5,046 bases of DNA from Acidobacteriaceae bacterium (GTDB lineage: Bacteria; Acidobacteriota; Terriglobia; Terriglobales; Acidobacteriaceae). The first letter of the stretch is position 1. Each line of letters opens with the position of its first letter. Location of the stretch: the NCBI GenBank assembly GCA_003132825.1, contig PKYX01000360.1, forward strand, positions 7,718-12,763. The letters are read 5' to 3'. Shown piece by piece: positions 1 to 5,046 of this stretch. The translations under genes were made by a program, and so were the position numbers. The notes beneath the pieces are model-generated. The model worked only from the letters and a program-made list of their open reading frames with translations. It was not told the origin of the DNA and did not search any database.

Positions 1-257
1 GCGGCACCCCCACTCCAATCCTTGCCTTGCCCCAGCTTTCCTGATTCCCTCACCGGCCGCTGCCCGAGTTGGCTCGCTAAACCAAGTTCAAAATCACCTC
101 CCGTCTGTTCGGATTCTGGAACGCTGCCTAGGCGGCCCCGACGGGTTTCGTCAACTGTTAATCCATTGAATTTGAATGACGTATGTAACTATATGAAAAT
201 ATGGATTATACCGGGAGGCCAGAATTCCCTGGGTCCGTCCTCGTTCGGCCCTTCGCA
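1..257. other. Non-coding left flank with an AT-rich patch
   Basis: I see no supportable gene here. The plus frame that starts at position 1 stays open to 366, but its predicted product is a Ser/Pro-rich string without domain character. Its third codon positions are not GC-enriched as in the real genes of this window, and no ribosome binding site precedes any of its ATGs. Positions 151-210 are only about 25% G+C (15 of 60 bases) in an otherwise GC-rich window. They contain a tandem TTGAAT (166-171 and 172-177). TTGAAT at 166 with TATATG at 190-195 has an 18-base spacer and could be a weak upstream promoter reading right. This is inference. Confidence 0.5.
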
Positions 258-294
258 GGTAACTTCCGCAGCGAAACTAAGGTCACCGGTTACC
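258..294. promoter_or_regulatory. Candidate operator: inverted GGT(A/C)AC half-sites upstream of a -10 box
   Basis: GGTAAC at 258-263 is exactly inverted by GTTACC at 289-294. In addition, 281-294 is itself an imperfect 14-base palindrome (GGTCACCGGTTACC, 12 of 14 positions symmetric) with an ACCGGT core. The two direct-orientation half-sites start 23 bases apart, about two helical turns. The palindrome overlaps the place where a -35 box should lie for the TATAAT at 301, and no good -35 hexamer is present there. This arrangement would suit a dimeric regulator touching RNA polymerase, either as activator or as repressor. The regulator is unknown. Confidence 0.35.
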
Positions 295-300
295 ACACCC

Positions 301-306
301 TATAAT
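301..306 (+). promoter_or_regulatory. -10 box (perfect TATAAT) of the small-peptide gene
   Basis: TATAAT matches the sigma-70 -10 consensus at all six positions. The hexamers 16-18 bases upstream (for example TAAGGT at 278-283) match TTGACA poorly, so the promoter is strong at -10 and weak at -35. Transcription would start near 313 and give a leader of about 50 bases before the ATG at 363. Confidence 0.6.
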
Positions 307-350
307 TCGATTGCGTTCGGTTTCTGCTCCCAGGGAGACCGTAGCGCAAA

Positions 351-355
351 AGGAG
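351..355 (+). promoter_or_regulatory. Shine-Dalgarno site deciding the small-peptide start
   Basis: AGGAG, inside an AAAAGGAG run (348-355), lies seven bases before the ATG at 363. This is optimal spacing and is the main reason to accept this very short reading frame as a gene. Confidence 0.75.
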
Positions 356-362
356 AAACACT

Positions 363-503
363 ATGAAACGTGCGGTCAGGGTGGTATTGCTGATGGTAGG
401 TTTGGCTTGCACGTATGTGGCAGTAGCCGCGCCCATGACTCCGGCACCGGACGGGGGACCGATTCCAACCTGTAACCCCAAGACCGGCTGTGGGGGCCAC
501 TGA
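363..503 (+). CDS. Tiny exported peptide with signal sequence and CX5C tail
   Basis: This 46-residue frame belongs to no family I recognise. The N-terminus (MKRAVR) is positively charged, followed by a hydrophobic stretch at about residues 7-22 and an AVA motif at 20-22. Signal peptidase I would therefore cut before Ala23. The remaining 24 or so residues would be rich in Pro and Gly, with two cysteines, Cys37 and Cys43 (CNPKTGC), and a GGH end. The two cysteines could form a small disulfide loop after export or bind a metal; that is inference. Cys16 sits in VGLAC, which faintly resembles a lipobox, but Arg6 is too close and the hydrophobic core continues past it. A consensus -10 box, a good ribosome binding site and an intrinsic terminator surround the gene, so it appears to be a monocistronic unit. 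It converges on the YyaL-type gene. Confidence 0.7.
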   Translation: MKRAVRVVLLMVGLACTYVAVAAPMTPAPDGGPIPTCNPKTGCGGH

Positions 504-521
504 TGTTGATGCACTTGCGCA

Positions 522-548
522 GTCCGAGCTGCGATGAGTAGCTCGGAC
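522..548 (+). other. Perfect 9-bp stem-loop in the 3' part of the small transcript
   Basis: GTCCGAGCT (522-530) and AGCTCGGAC (540-548) are exact reverse complements around a nine-base loop. The hairpin begins 18 bases after the stop codon of the small peptide gene and is not followed by a T run. It therefore probably protects or structures the mRNA 3' end rather than terminating transcription on the plus strand. Confidence 0.6.
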
Positions 549-556
549 GATGAGGG

Positions 557-598
557 GGGCTGAGGGCAAAGGCGAAATCGCCGCATCAGCCCTTTTTT
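557..598 (+). terminator. Intrinsic terminator of the small-peptide gene
   Basis: GGGCTGA (557-563) pairs exactly with TCAGCCC (586-592). An inner GGCG/CGCC hairpin (571-574 and 579-582) with an AAAT loop sits between the arms. Six T residues follow directly (593-598), the usual layout of a Rho-independent terminator on the plus strand. No equivalent T run lies on the other side, so the convergent gene ending at 617 gets little help from it apart from the hairpin itself. Confidence 0.8.
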
Positions 599-616
599 CC
601 TGCCATTTTTCCTGGT

Positions 617-2758
617 CTAGTTGTTTCCTGCCAATCCCTTCCTGAGCTGTGCGGCCAGTTCCTCGGCATCGAAGATCGGCGCCTGGCAACTGAAGCCGGT
701 GCAAACTACGGCGGCGGTCTTGTCTTGCCCGAGGAGGGGCAGCGAGGGAATGGTTGCGGCGAGCGCCGGCGGAAGGTTCTGCGGGACCGCCTGGCCCGTC
801 GACAACCGGAGCACGGCTTTGCCGAAACTGAAATCTCTTACAGCCGCGGCTTGAAGCTGCTCGGCCCGCGCATCGCTCCCCACAACCACCACCTGCGTGT
901 GCGGCCGCGCCAAATGCACCGCAGCAATCCCATAGGTGGCGGCGAAAAGTCCGAATTGTTCGGCCCGGCTGGCGAGAACTTCCATCGTCTGTTCCGCCTG
1001 CTCGCGATACTCCGGCTGGTTGGTCCAGGCGTGCATCCGCAGCAGCGCGATCGCCGCCACGGAATTTCCTGCCGGAGTCGGAGAATCTTGAAACGGCTTG
1101 CGCCGGGTTCCGAGCACCCCCAGACTCTTCTGCGCTTCATCCCCGGGCTTCTCGGTGTCGAAGAAGCCGCCGGCAACCGGATCGAAGAAGCGTTCGACCA
1201 TGCGATCGACGATGCGCCGCGCGAACTTGAAATAGGTCATGTCGGCGGTAGCTTCGTAGGCGTCCAGACAAGCGACCGCGGTGAAAGCGTAATCGTCGAG
1301 CAGGCCCGGCACGTCGCGCCGGGGAGCGCCCGGCTCGGAATAAGCGATGACGTGAATCAGCCCGCGATCGTCGCGCCAGCCTTCCGACAAAATCCGGTCG
1401 AGCGAGCGCAGCGCAAAACGCCGCGCCGGGTCGAGGGGCAGCGCCTTCGCCGCTTCCAAATACGCCGACACACAAAGCGCGTTCCAGCCCGTGTACACGG
1501 TCTTATCCACGTATGGAGTCGGCCGCTCCAGCCGGGCGGCGTACATCTTCTGTTTCGCCGATTGCAACCGAGCGTTCACCTGTTCCGGGGGCCGCTGCAG
1601 CCGCTGCGCGATCTCTTCGACCGAAGCCCGCACCGAGAGCACGTTCTTTGCCGGATTGTGATGCATCTCTCCAATTTCGTTGATCCCATAATGCAGGCTG
1701 GCGATTTGGGCTTCCTCTTCGGTTAAGACCGCCCGCGCCTCCGCCAGAGTCCAGGTGAAATAATCGCCGTCATCGTCCATCGAGCAATCGGCATCCTGGG
1801 AAGCGTAGAACCCGCCGCGTTCACGGTCGCTCAGCCACTCATCCATCCAGCGAATGATGTCGCGCGCTACGGCAGCGAAAAACTCCGACCCGGTCGCCTG
1901 ATGGGCGTGCACATAATTCTTCAGCAGCTCCGAGTTGTCGTAGCTCATCTTCTCGAAATGTGGCACCCCCCAGTGCTCATCCACCGAATAGCGATGGAAT
2001 CCGCCCGCCAACTGGTCGTAGACGCCGCCGCGCGCCATTTTTTCGAGGGTGGTGAGGAACCCCTGGCGGAACTGCTCGTCGCCCGAAGCGGCATATTGGT
2101 CGATCAGCAGATCGATCGCGGCCGGGTGAGGAAACTTGGGCGCGTTGCCAAATCCGCCGTGGTTCGGATCGAACATCTGCAAGATGGATTGCACGATGGC
2201 GGCAATGATCCGGGGCGAAAAGTCAGCCCTCGTTCCGGCGAACGATTCCGCCTGCGCGATGGCATTTTCAACCATCTTCGCTTGGGCAGTGACGTCGTCA
2301 TTTTTTTCCTGATAGGCGGCCGCAATCGACAGCAACACGCGCTTGAAGCTCGGCCGCCCGTAGCCGTCGTCCGGCGGAAAGTACGTGCCCCCGTAAAACG
2401 GCTTTCCCTCGGGCGTGAGGAAGGCGGTCAGCGGCCAACCCCCTTGCCCACTCACCGCGCTCACCGCCGCCTGATAGCGGCTGTCGATGTCCGGACGCTC
2501 GTCGCGGTCCACCTTGATGGCAATGAACCGCTGGTTGATGAGTTGCGCGATTTCCGGATTGTCGTAGGACTCCCGGTCCATGACGTGACACCAATGGCAC
2601 CAGACGGCGCCGATGTCGAGCAGGACTGGCTTGTTCTCCCGCAGCGCTCTGGCAAAGGCTTCCTCGCCCCATTCATGCCATTGGATGGGCTGGTGCATGG
2701 CAGAACGCAGGTAGGCGGACGAGGCGCGGGAAAGGGCGTTGAGGGTGGTCGTGGTCAT
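617..2758 (-). CDS. YyaL/DUF255-type thioredoxin-fold and six-hairpin protein
   Basis: This 713-residue protein matches the family of Bacillus YyaL and mammalian SPATA20 over its whole length (family size about 650-750). The N-terminal thioredoxin-like domain (about 15-150) carries WCHWCHVM with a CxxC pair at Cys54/Cys57, then GGWP (106-109) and TYFPPDDGYGRPSF. An alpha/alpha six-hairpin region follows, with the family signatures GGFGNAPKFPHP (201-212), GGVYDQLAGGFHRYS (244-258), VPHFEKMSYDN (265-275), DKTVYTGWNAL (418-428), LDDYAFT (487-493) and PTPAGNSVAA (560-569). The tail has a conserved pair, Cys686 and Cys691 (CTGFSC). It looks cytoplasmic; no signal peptide is seen. The biochemical role of the family is unsettled. 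The ATG at 2758 is kept because family members begin with a similar N-terminal AYLRSAMHQP-like segment; its ribosome binding site is weak (AAGTGA). It may be co-transcribed with the M20 gene 104 bases upstream. Confidence 0.95.
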   Translation of the reverse strand: MTTTTLNALSRASSAYLRSAMHQPIQWHEWGEEAFARALRENKPVLLDIGAVWCHWCHVMDRESYDNPEIAQLINQRFIAIKVDRDERPDIDSRYQAAVSAVSGQGGWPLTAFLTPEGKPFYGGTYFPPDDGYGRPSFKRVLLSIAAAYQEKNDDVTAQAKMVENAIAQAESFAGTRADFSPRIIAAIVQSILQMFDPNHGGFGNAPKFPHPAAIDLLIDQYAASGDEQFRQGFLTTLEKMARGGVYDQLAGGFHRYSVDEHWGVPHFEKMSYDNSELLKNYVHAHQATGSEFFAAVARDIIRWMDEWLSDRERGGFYASQDADCSMDDDGDYFTWTLAEARAVLTEEEAQIASLHYGINEIGEMHHNPAKNVLSVRASVEEIAQRLQRPPEQVNARLQSAKQKMYAARLERPTPYVDKTVYTGWNALCVSAYLEAAKALPLDPARRFALRSLDRILSEGWRDDRGLIHVIAYSEPGAPRRDVPGLLDDYAFTAVACLDAYEATADMTYFKFARRIVDRMVERFFDPVAGGFFDTEKPGDEAQKSLGVLGTRRKPFQDSPTPAGNSVAAIALLRMHAWTNQPEYREQAEQTMEVLASRAEQFGLFAATYGIAAVHLARPHTQVVVVGSDARAEQLQAAAVRDFSFGKAVLRLSTGQAVPQNLPPALAATIPSLPLLGQDKTAAVVCTGFSCQAPIFDAEELAAQLRKGLAGNN

Positions 2759-2793
2759 GCCATCACTTTATCGCGAAGCCGCCCGCAGCGCGA

Positions 2794-2857
2794 CTCGCCG
2801 GCAGTCGACGGGTGTACCCCCGGCTGGGTTTCGCTCCGCTTCACCTCGGCCGGCGAG
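2794..2857. repeat. Inverted repeat between the M20 and YyaL-type genes
   Basis: CTCGCCGGC (2794-2802) and GCCGGCGAG (2849-2857) are exact reverse complements separated by 46 bases. The interior holds smaller self-complementary pieces, such as ACCC/GGGT around CCGGCT. The element fills most of the 104-base gap between the two minus-strand genes. It is not followed by a T run in the minus direction, so it is not a standard terminator. It could be an mRNA-stabilising hairpin, a partial attenuator, or a copy of a dispersed intergenic palindrome. I cannot tell which from one copy. Confidence 0.55.
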
Positions 2858-2862
2858 ATGGC

Positions 2863-3864
2863 TCAAGCGGAGAGCCGCTTCACAATGGCGCAATACAACT
2901 CTACCGCCTGGTGCAGCTGTTCCTTTTCCACGTACTCTCCCTCCGTATGCGCCGTGTGAATGGACCCGGGCCCGACCAGCAGTGGCTCCCCCCAATTGCC
3001 GAGCGCCGGGATGTCGGTGGTAAAGGCGGCCACCATGGTGGGCAACGAGTCCAGCGTGCGCAGGCGAACAAAGGGAATTTCCAAGGTGAAATCGACCCGG
3101 ACCAGCTCGCCCACGGCTTCGCGAATCTGTTCGCGTAATTTGTCGGAGGGGCCGACCAGGCGGTAGAGAAGTTGCGCCCGGGCCCGGTCGGCCACCACGT
3201 TCGGTGCCCGCCCGCCCTCGATCACGCCAATATTCATGGTGCTCGCGCCGATCTCGGCATCGACCGGCAGCGCCATGCGGCGTAAGCGTCCGAGCGCTTC
3301 GACCAGCCGGTCAATCGCCGAGTCTCCCAGTTCCGGATAGGCGGAATGCGCCATTTTTCCCCGGGCGGTGACTTCGGCGCGCAGCGCACCTTTCGAGGCG
3401 ACCGCAACTTTGTTTTCCGTGGGCTCGCCGTTGATCAGAAAGCGGCAGCCGGAGGCCTTCTCGTTGGCCACTTTGGCGCCCAAACTGTCACGCTCTTCGC
3501 CCACCAGAAAAAGAAGCCCCACATAGATGCCTTCCTGCCGCAGGCGCTCGGCCGCCGCGATCTGGGTTGCGATAATGCCCTTGGCGTCACAGGAACCGCG
3601 ACCGTAGACGCGGGTGGCATCTTCCCAGGAAGGGATGAACGGCGGTACGGTGTCCATGTGAGTGGACAGGACCACCTGAGGATGGGGTTGTTCGGGCGCC
3701 GTGGCGTAAATATTGCACCGCTCCATTTCGGCAGTCATCTTCTCGACCTGATAACCCATGCCGGCAAGTTCGCGGTATAAGAAGTTGCCGACCGGTGCTT
3801 CGTTGCCGGTGATGGATTCAATATCGACCAGTTGACGCACCAAACGGACAACGTCCATGGCCAA
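2863..3864 (-). CDS. M20-family zinc metallopeptidase / deacylase (ArgE/DapE-like)
   Basis: The 333-residue product has the di-metal site of the M20 (ArgE/DapE/ACY1/CPG2) family: STHMDT (His69, Asp71), GRGSCDAKG (bridging Asp93), GEERDS (catalytic Glu123, metal-binding Glu124), NGEPTE (Glu147) and the late AHTEGEYV (His306). GKMAHSAYPELG (His173) is typical of the inserted dimerisation domain, roughly residues 160-265. Such enzymes hydrolyse amide bonds of N-acyl amino acids or short peptides in the cytoplasm. The substrate cannot be fixed here; acetylornithine, succinyl-diaminopimelate or LysK-type substrates are all possible, and no biosynthetic neighbours help. It is somewhat shorter than ArgE or DapE (about 375-385). 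The coordinates assume a TTG start, preceded by AGGG at seven bases; an in-frame ATG two codons in (3856-3858) lacks a well-spaced site. Confidence 0.92.
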   Translation of the reverse strand: MAMDVVRLVRQLVDIESITGNEAPVGNFLYRELAGMGYQVEKMTAEMERCNIYATAPEQPHPQVVLSTHMDTVPPFIPSWEDATRVYGRGSCDAKGIIATQIAAAERLRQEGIYVGLLFLVGEERDSLGAKVANEKASGCRFLINGEPTENKVAVASKGALRAEVTARGKMAHSAYPELGDSAIDRLVEALGRLRRMALPVDAEIGASTMNIGVIEGGRAPNVVADRARAQLLYRLVGPSDKLREQIREAVGELVRVDFTLEIPFVRLRTLDSLPTMVAAFTTDIPALGNWGEPLLVGPGSIHTAHTEGEYVEKEQLHQAVELYCAIVKRLSA

Positions 3865-3929
3865 GAGGATACCCTAACGTCAGAGTCCTTCGGAATTCGT
3901 TACTATGCTTTCTTCCATCCAAAATTGCG
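3865..3929. promoter_or_regulatory. Divergent intergenic region between M20 and hydrolase genes
   Basis: Only 65 bases separate the two divergent starts, so both promoters must lie here or inside the genes. TACTAT at 3901-3906 is a possible plus-strand -10 (four of six matches) without a good -35. TAACG (3875-3879) is inverted as CGTTA (3898-3902), a short and possibly accidental operator-like pair. Nothing stronger is visible. Confidence 0.3.
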
Positions 3930-4589
3930 ATGACTGATCCACCGAACGCAATCCGCTCCTTCTTCTTGCCGGGCGCCGCGGGACCTTTGGAAGCACTGCT
4001 CAACCGGGGAGCGGACCATGCTGCCTACGCCGCTCTGGTATGCCATCCCCATCCCCTGTACGGCGGAACCTTCCACACCAAGGTTGTCTATCACGCCATG
4101 AAGGCGCTGAACAGTTTTGGCTGGCCGGTGCTGCGCTTCAACTTTCGTGGCGCGGGACGGAGCCGGGGCGAGCACGACCACGGCCGCGGCGAGCTCGACG
4201 ACATCCGCACCGCCCTCAACTGGCTGGATTGCGAGTTTCACCGGCCGCTCATCCTGGCGGGGTTTTCCTTTGGCGCAGCCACCGGCCTCACGGCCGCTTG
4301 TCCGGACCTGCGGGTGAAGGCGGCGATCGCCCTCGGTCTGCCGCTCACTCCGATCGATGACCGCCGCTACGACTACAGCTTTCTCCGGACCTGCGCCAAG
4401 CCCAAGCTGTTCGTGAGCGGCGGGGCGGATCAGTTTGCCTCGTCGACGGAATTGCAGGAGCTCGTCGACGGCCTACCGCCGCCCAAGAAATTGGTGCTCA
4501 TCGAAGGTGCCGATCATTTCTTCGAGGGAAGACTGCGAGAGGTGCGCGAGACGATCGAGAACTGGACAAGGGAGACCTTCACCCCCTAA
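3930..4589 (+). CDS. Small alpha/beta hydrolase (COG2945-like)
   Basis: This 219-residue protein is a compact alpha/beta-fold serine hydrolase without a lid domain. CHPHPLYGG (38-46) is the oxyanion-hole loop typical of the COG2945 / dienelactone-hydrolase-like group, followed by LRFNFRGAGRSRGEHDHGRGE (68-88). The nucleophile is Ser113 in GFSFG, the acid is probably Asp167 in SGGADQF, and the base is His196 in GADHFF. All three triad residues are present and correctly ordered. It is probably a cytoplasmic esterase; the natural substrate is unknown. The ATG at 3930 fits the family N-terminus, and no in-frame upstream ATG, GTG or TTG was found close by. No Shine-Dalgarno sequence precedes it, so it may be translated from a short or leaderless mRNA. 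It diverges from the M20 gene and converges on the FN3 gene. Confidence 0.92.
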   Translation: MTDPPNAIRSFFLPGAAGPLEALLNRGADHAAYAALVCHPHPLYGGTFHTKVVYHAMKALNSFGWPVLRFNFRGAGRSRGEHDHGRGELDDIRTALNWLDCEFHRPLILAGFSFGAATGLTAACPDLRVKAAIALGLPLTPIDDRRYDYSFLRTCAKPKLFVSGGADQFASSTELQELVDGLPPPKKLVLIEGADHFFEGRLREVRETIENWTRETFTP

Positions 4590-4628
4590 GAGAGTTAGCC
4601 TTGGCCGACGCCTTGGGGGCCTGCTCCC

Positions 4629-4647
4629 GGGCGAGCTCGAACCGCCC
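4629..4647. other. Weak hairpin between convergent hydrolase and FN3 genes
   Basis: GGGCG (4629-4633) pairs with CGCCC (4643-4647) around a nine-base loop in the 64-base gap between the two stop codons. No T run follows on either strand, so it is not a convincing intrinsic terminator. Both genes may rely on Rho or on transcript collision. Confidence 0.3.
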
Positions 4648-4653
4648 AAGACT

Positions 4654-4986
4654 TCAGGGCACCGACGCCTTAATCTCTTGCGAGTAGGCACTTTCGATCC
4701 CAGCCCGAACGGAGGTGACCACGTAGTAGAACACCGCTCCGCTCGGCAGCGGAGCGTCCACGTAGGTTGGGGTTAGGCTCTGGCCGATTTTCGAGTAGCG
4801 GCCGCCGCTCGCGCTGCTGCGGTAGACGTTGTAGGAGGTCGCTCCCGCGGAAGCCACCCAGTGCAGGGTCACAGAGTGAGCTCGAGCGTCGGTCGGGGCC
4901 TGCCGGGAACGGATATAGCCGAGTAGCACAATACCCACCCCGACCGCCAGTAACAGGACGAGCGCGACCCGCTGCGATTTCGTCAT
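4654..4986 (-). CDS. Membrane-anchored single fibronectin type III domain protein
   Basis: The 110-residue product starts with a short basic segment (MTKSQR) and a hydrophobic helix at about residues 7-24, followed by Arg26 and Arg28. It is most likely a signal anchor with the rest outside the cytoplasm. Residues about 36-108 form one FN3 beta-sandwich, shown by the spaced hallmark residues VTLHW (Trp43), SYNVYRS (Tyr52, Tyr55), TYVD (Tyr75), YYVVTSV (Tyr87, Tyr88) and ESAYSQEIKASVP. No catalytic domain is attached, so a binding or structural envelope role is likely but unproven. The start is supported by AAGGAGA five bases upstream (4991-4997). After the stop the frame stays open for 24 more codons. 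The domain wording resembles FN3 repeats common in acidobacterial extracellular proteins. Confidence 0.85.
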   Translation of the reverse strand: MTKSQRVALVLLLAVGVGIVLLGYIRSRQAPTDARAHSVTLHWVASAGATSYNVYRSSASGGRYSKIGQSLTPTYVDAPLPSGAVFYYVVTSVRAGIESAYSQEIKASVP

Positions 4987-5046
4987 CGGTTCTCCTTCGT
5001 TCTTCTGCGTTCTGCTGGGTGGGTCAGAGAGGGCATGGCGCAGTTT
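4983..5046 (-). CDS. Possible C-terminal end of an upstream gene (partial)
   Basis: A minus-strand frame enters from the right edge and ends at a TGA (4983-4985) that overlaps the FN3 start codon as ATGA. The visible tail is 20 residues long, hydrophilic and basic at the end (HPAERRRTKENR). A four-base ATGA overlap is typical of translationally coupled operon genes. The fragment is too short to identify and could be chance. A second frame, continuous with the FN3 frame, is also open to the edge. Confidence 0.35.
   Translation of the reverse strand, partial: NCAMPSLTHPAERRRTKENR
4991..4997 (-). promoter_or_regulatory. Shine-Dalgarno site of the FN3 gene
   Basis: On the minus strand AAGGAGA ends five bases before the ATG at 4986. 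The reading frame is open further upstream to the window edge, so this site, together with the membrane helix directly after the ATG, decides the start. Confidence 0.7.

Noticed and set aside
85..115. Minus-strand GGGAGGTGAT resembling a strong ribosome binding site
   Set aside because: All nearby start codons in the right position run into a stop within a few codons (TTG AAC TTG GTT TAG), so no gene follows.
205..210. Minus-strand TATAAT in the AT-rich patch
   Set aside because: The hexamer 17 bases upstream on that strand (CCCAGG) does not resemble a -35 and no minus-strand gene is visible downstream within the window; mentioned only as part of the AT-rich patch.
22..366. Plus-strand 114-codon frame ending with an ATGA overlap onto the small-peptide gene
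   Set aside because: Ser/Pro-rich composition without domain character, no third-position GC bias, no ribosome binding site, and it runs through the AT-rich patch, the candidate operator and the TATAAT promoter. The ATGA overlap is probably coincidence.
363..503. Lipoprotein reading of the small peptide (VGLAC at Cys16)
   Set aside because: The hydrophobic stretch before Cys16 is too short, Arg6 lies within the segment that should lack charge, and hydrophobicity continues to residue 23. A signal peptidase I site after AVA fits better.
725..1726. 333-codon plus-strand frame antisense to the YyaL-type gene
   Set aside because: Arg/His/Pro-rich shadow frame produced by GC-rich codon phase. The opposite strand encodes a fully conserved protein.
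1901..2959. 352-codon plus-strand frame antisense to the YyaL-type and M20 genes
   Set aside because: It spans two real minus-strand genes and their intergenic gap, and no family motif is visible.
3346..3780. Plus-strand 144-codon frame antisense to the M20 gene
   Set aside because: Shadow of the conserved M20 metal-site region; no recognisable product.

Overview
The window looks like a stretch of bacterial chromosome from a GC-rich, probably soil-dwelling organism. Membership of the Acidobacteriota is an inference. It rests on the GC-rich coding style, on a short membrane-anchored FN3 protein of a wording common in that phylum (YNVYRS...YYYVVTSV-like), and on the general mix of genes. No rRNA, tRNA, mobile element, CRISPR array or phage gene was seen.

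Layout from left to right. Positions 1-362 hold no convincing gene. They contain a strikingly AT-rich patch (about 151-210, roughly 25% GC) and then a well-formed promoter region: inverted GGT-type half-sites at 258-294 and a perfect TATAAT at 301-306. This drives a 46-residue gene at 363-503 (+) that encodes a tiny exported peptide with a mature end rich in Pro, Gly and Cys. The gene is closed by two hairpins, the second being a classical intrinsic terminator (557-598).

A minus-strand pair follows: an M20-family metallopeptidase/deacylase (2863-3864), then a YyaL/DUF255 thioredoxin-fold plus six-hairpin protein (617-2758). They are separated by 104 bases that carry a long-arm inverted repeat. 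Divergent from the M20 gene, across 65 bases, is a small alpha/beta hydrolase of the COG2945 type (3930-4589, +). Convergent with that hydrolase is a 110-residue membrane-anchored single-FN3 protein (4654-4986, -). Its start codon may overlap, as ATGA, the stop of a gene that enters from the right edge.

The genes do not form an obvious pathway. The M20 enzyme and the YyaL protein may be co-transcribed; the others look like separate units. The most unusual element is the very small exported-peptide gene, which has its own promoter, ribosome binding site, signal peptide and terminator. Nothing here amounts to a clear new multi-gene system.
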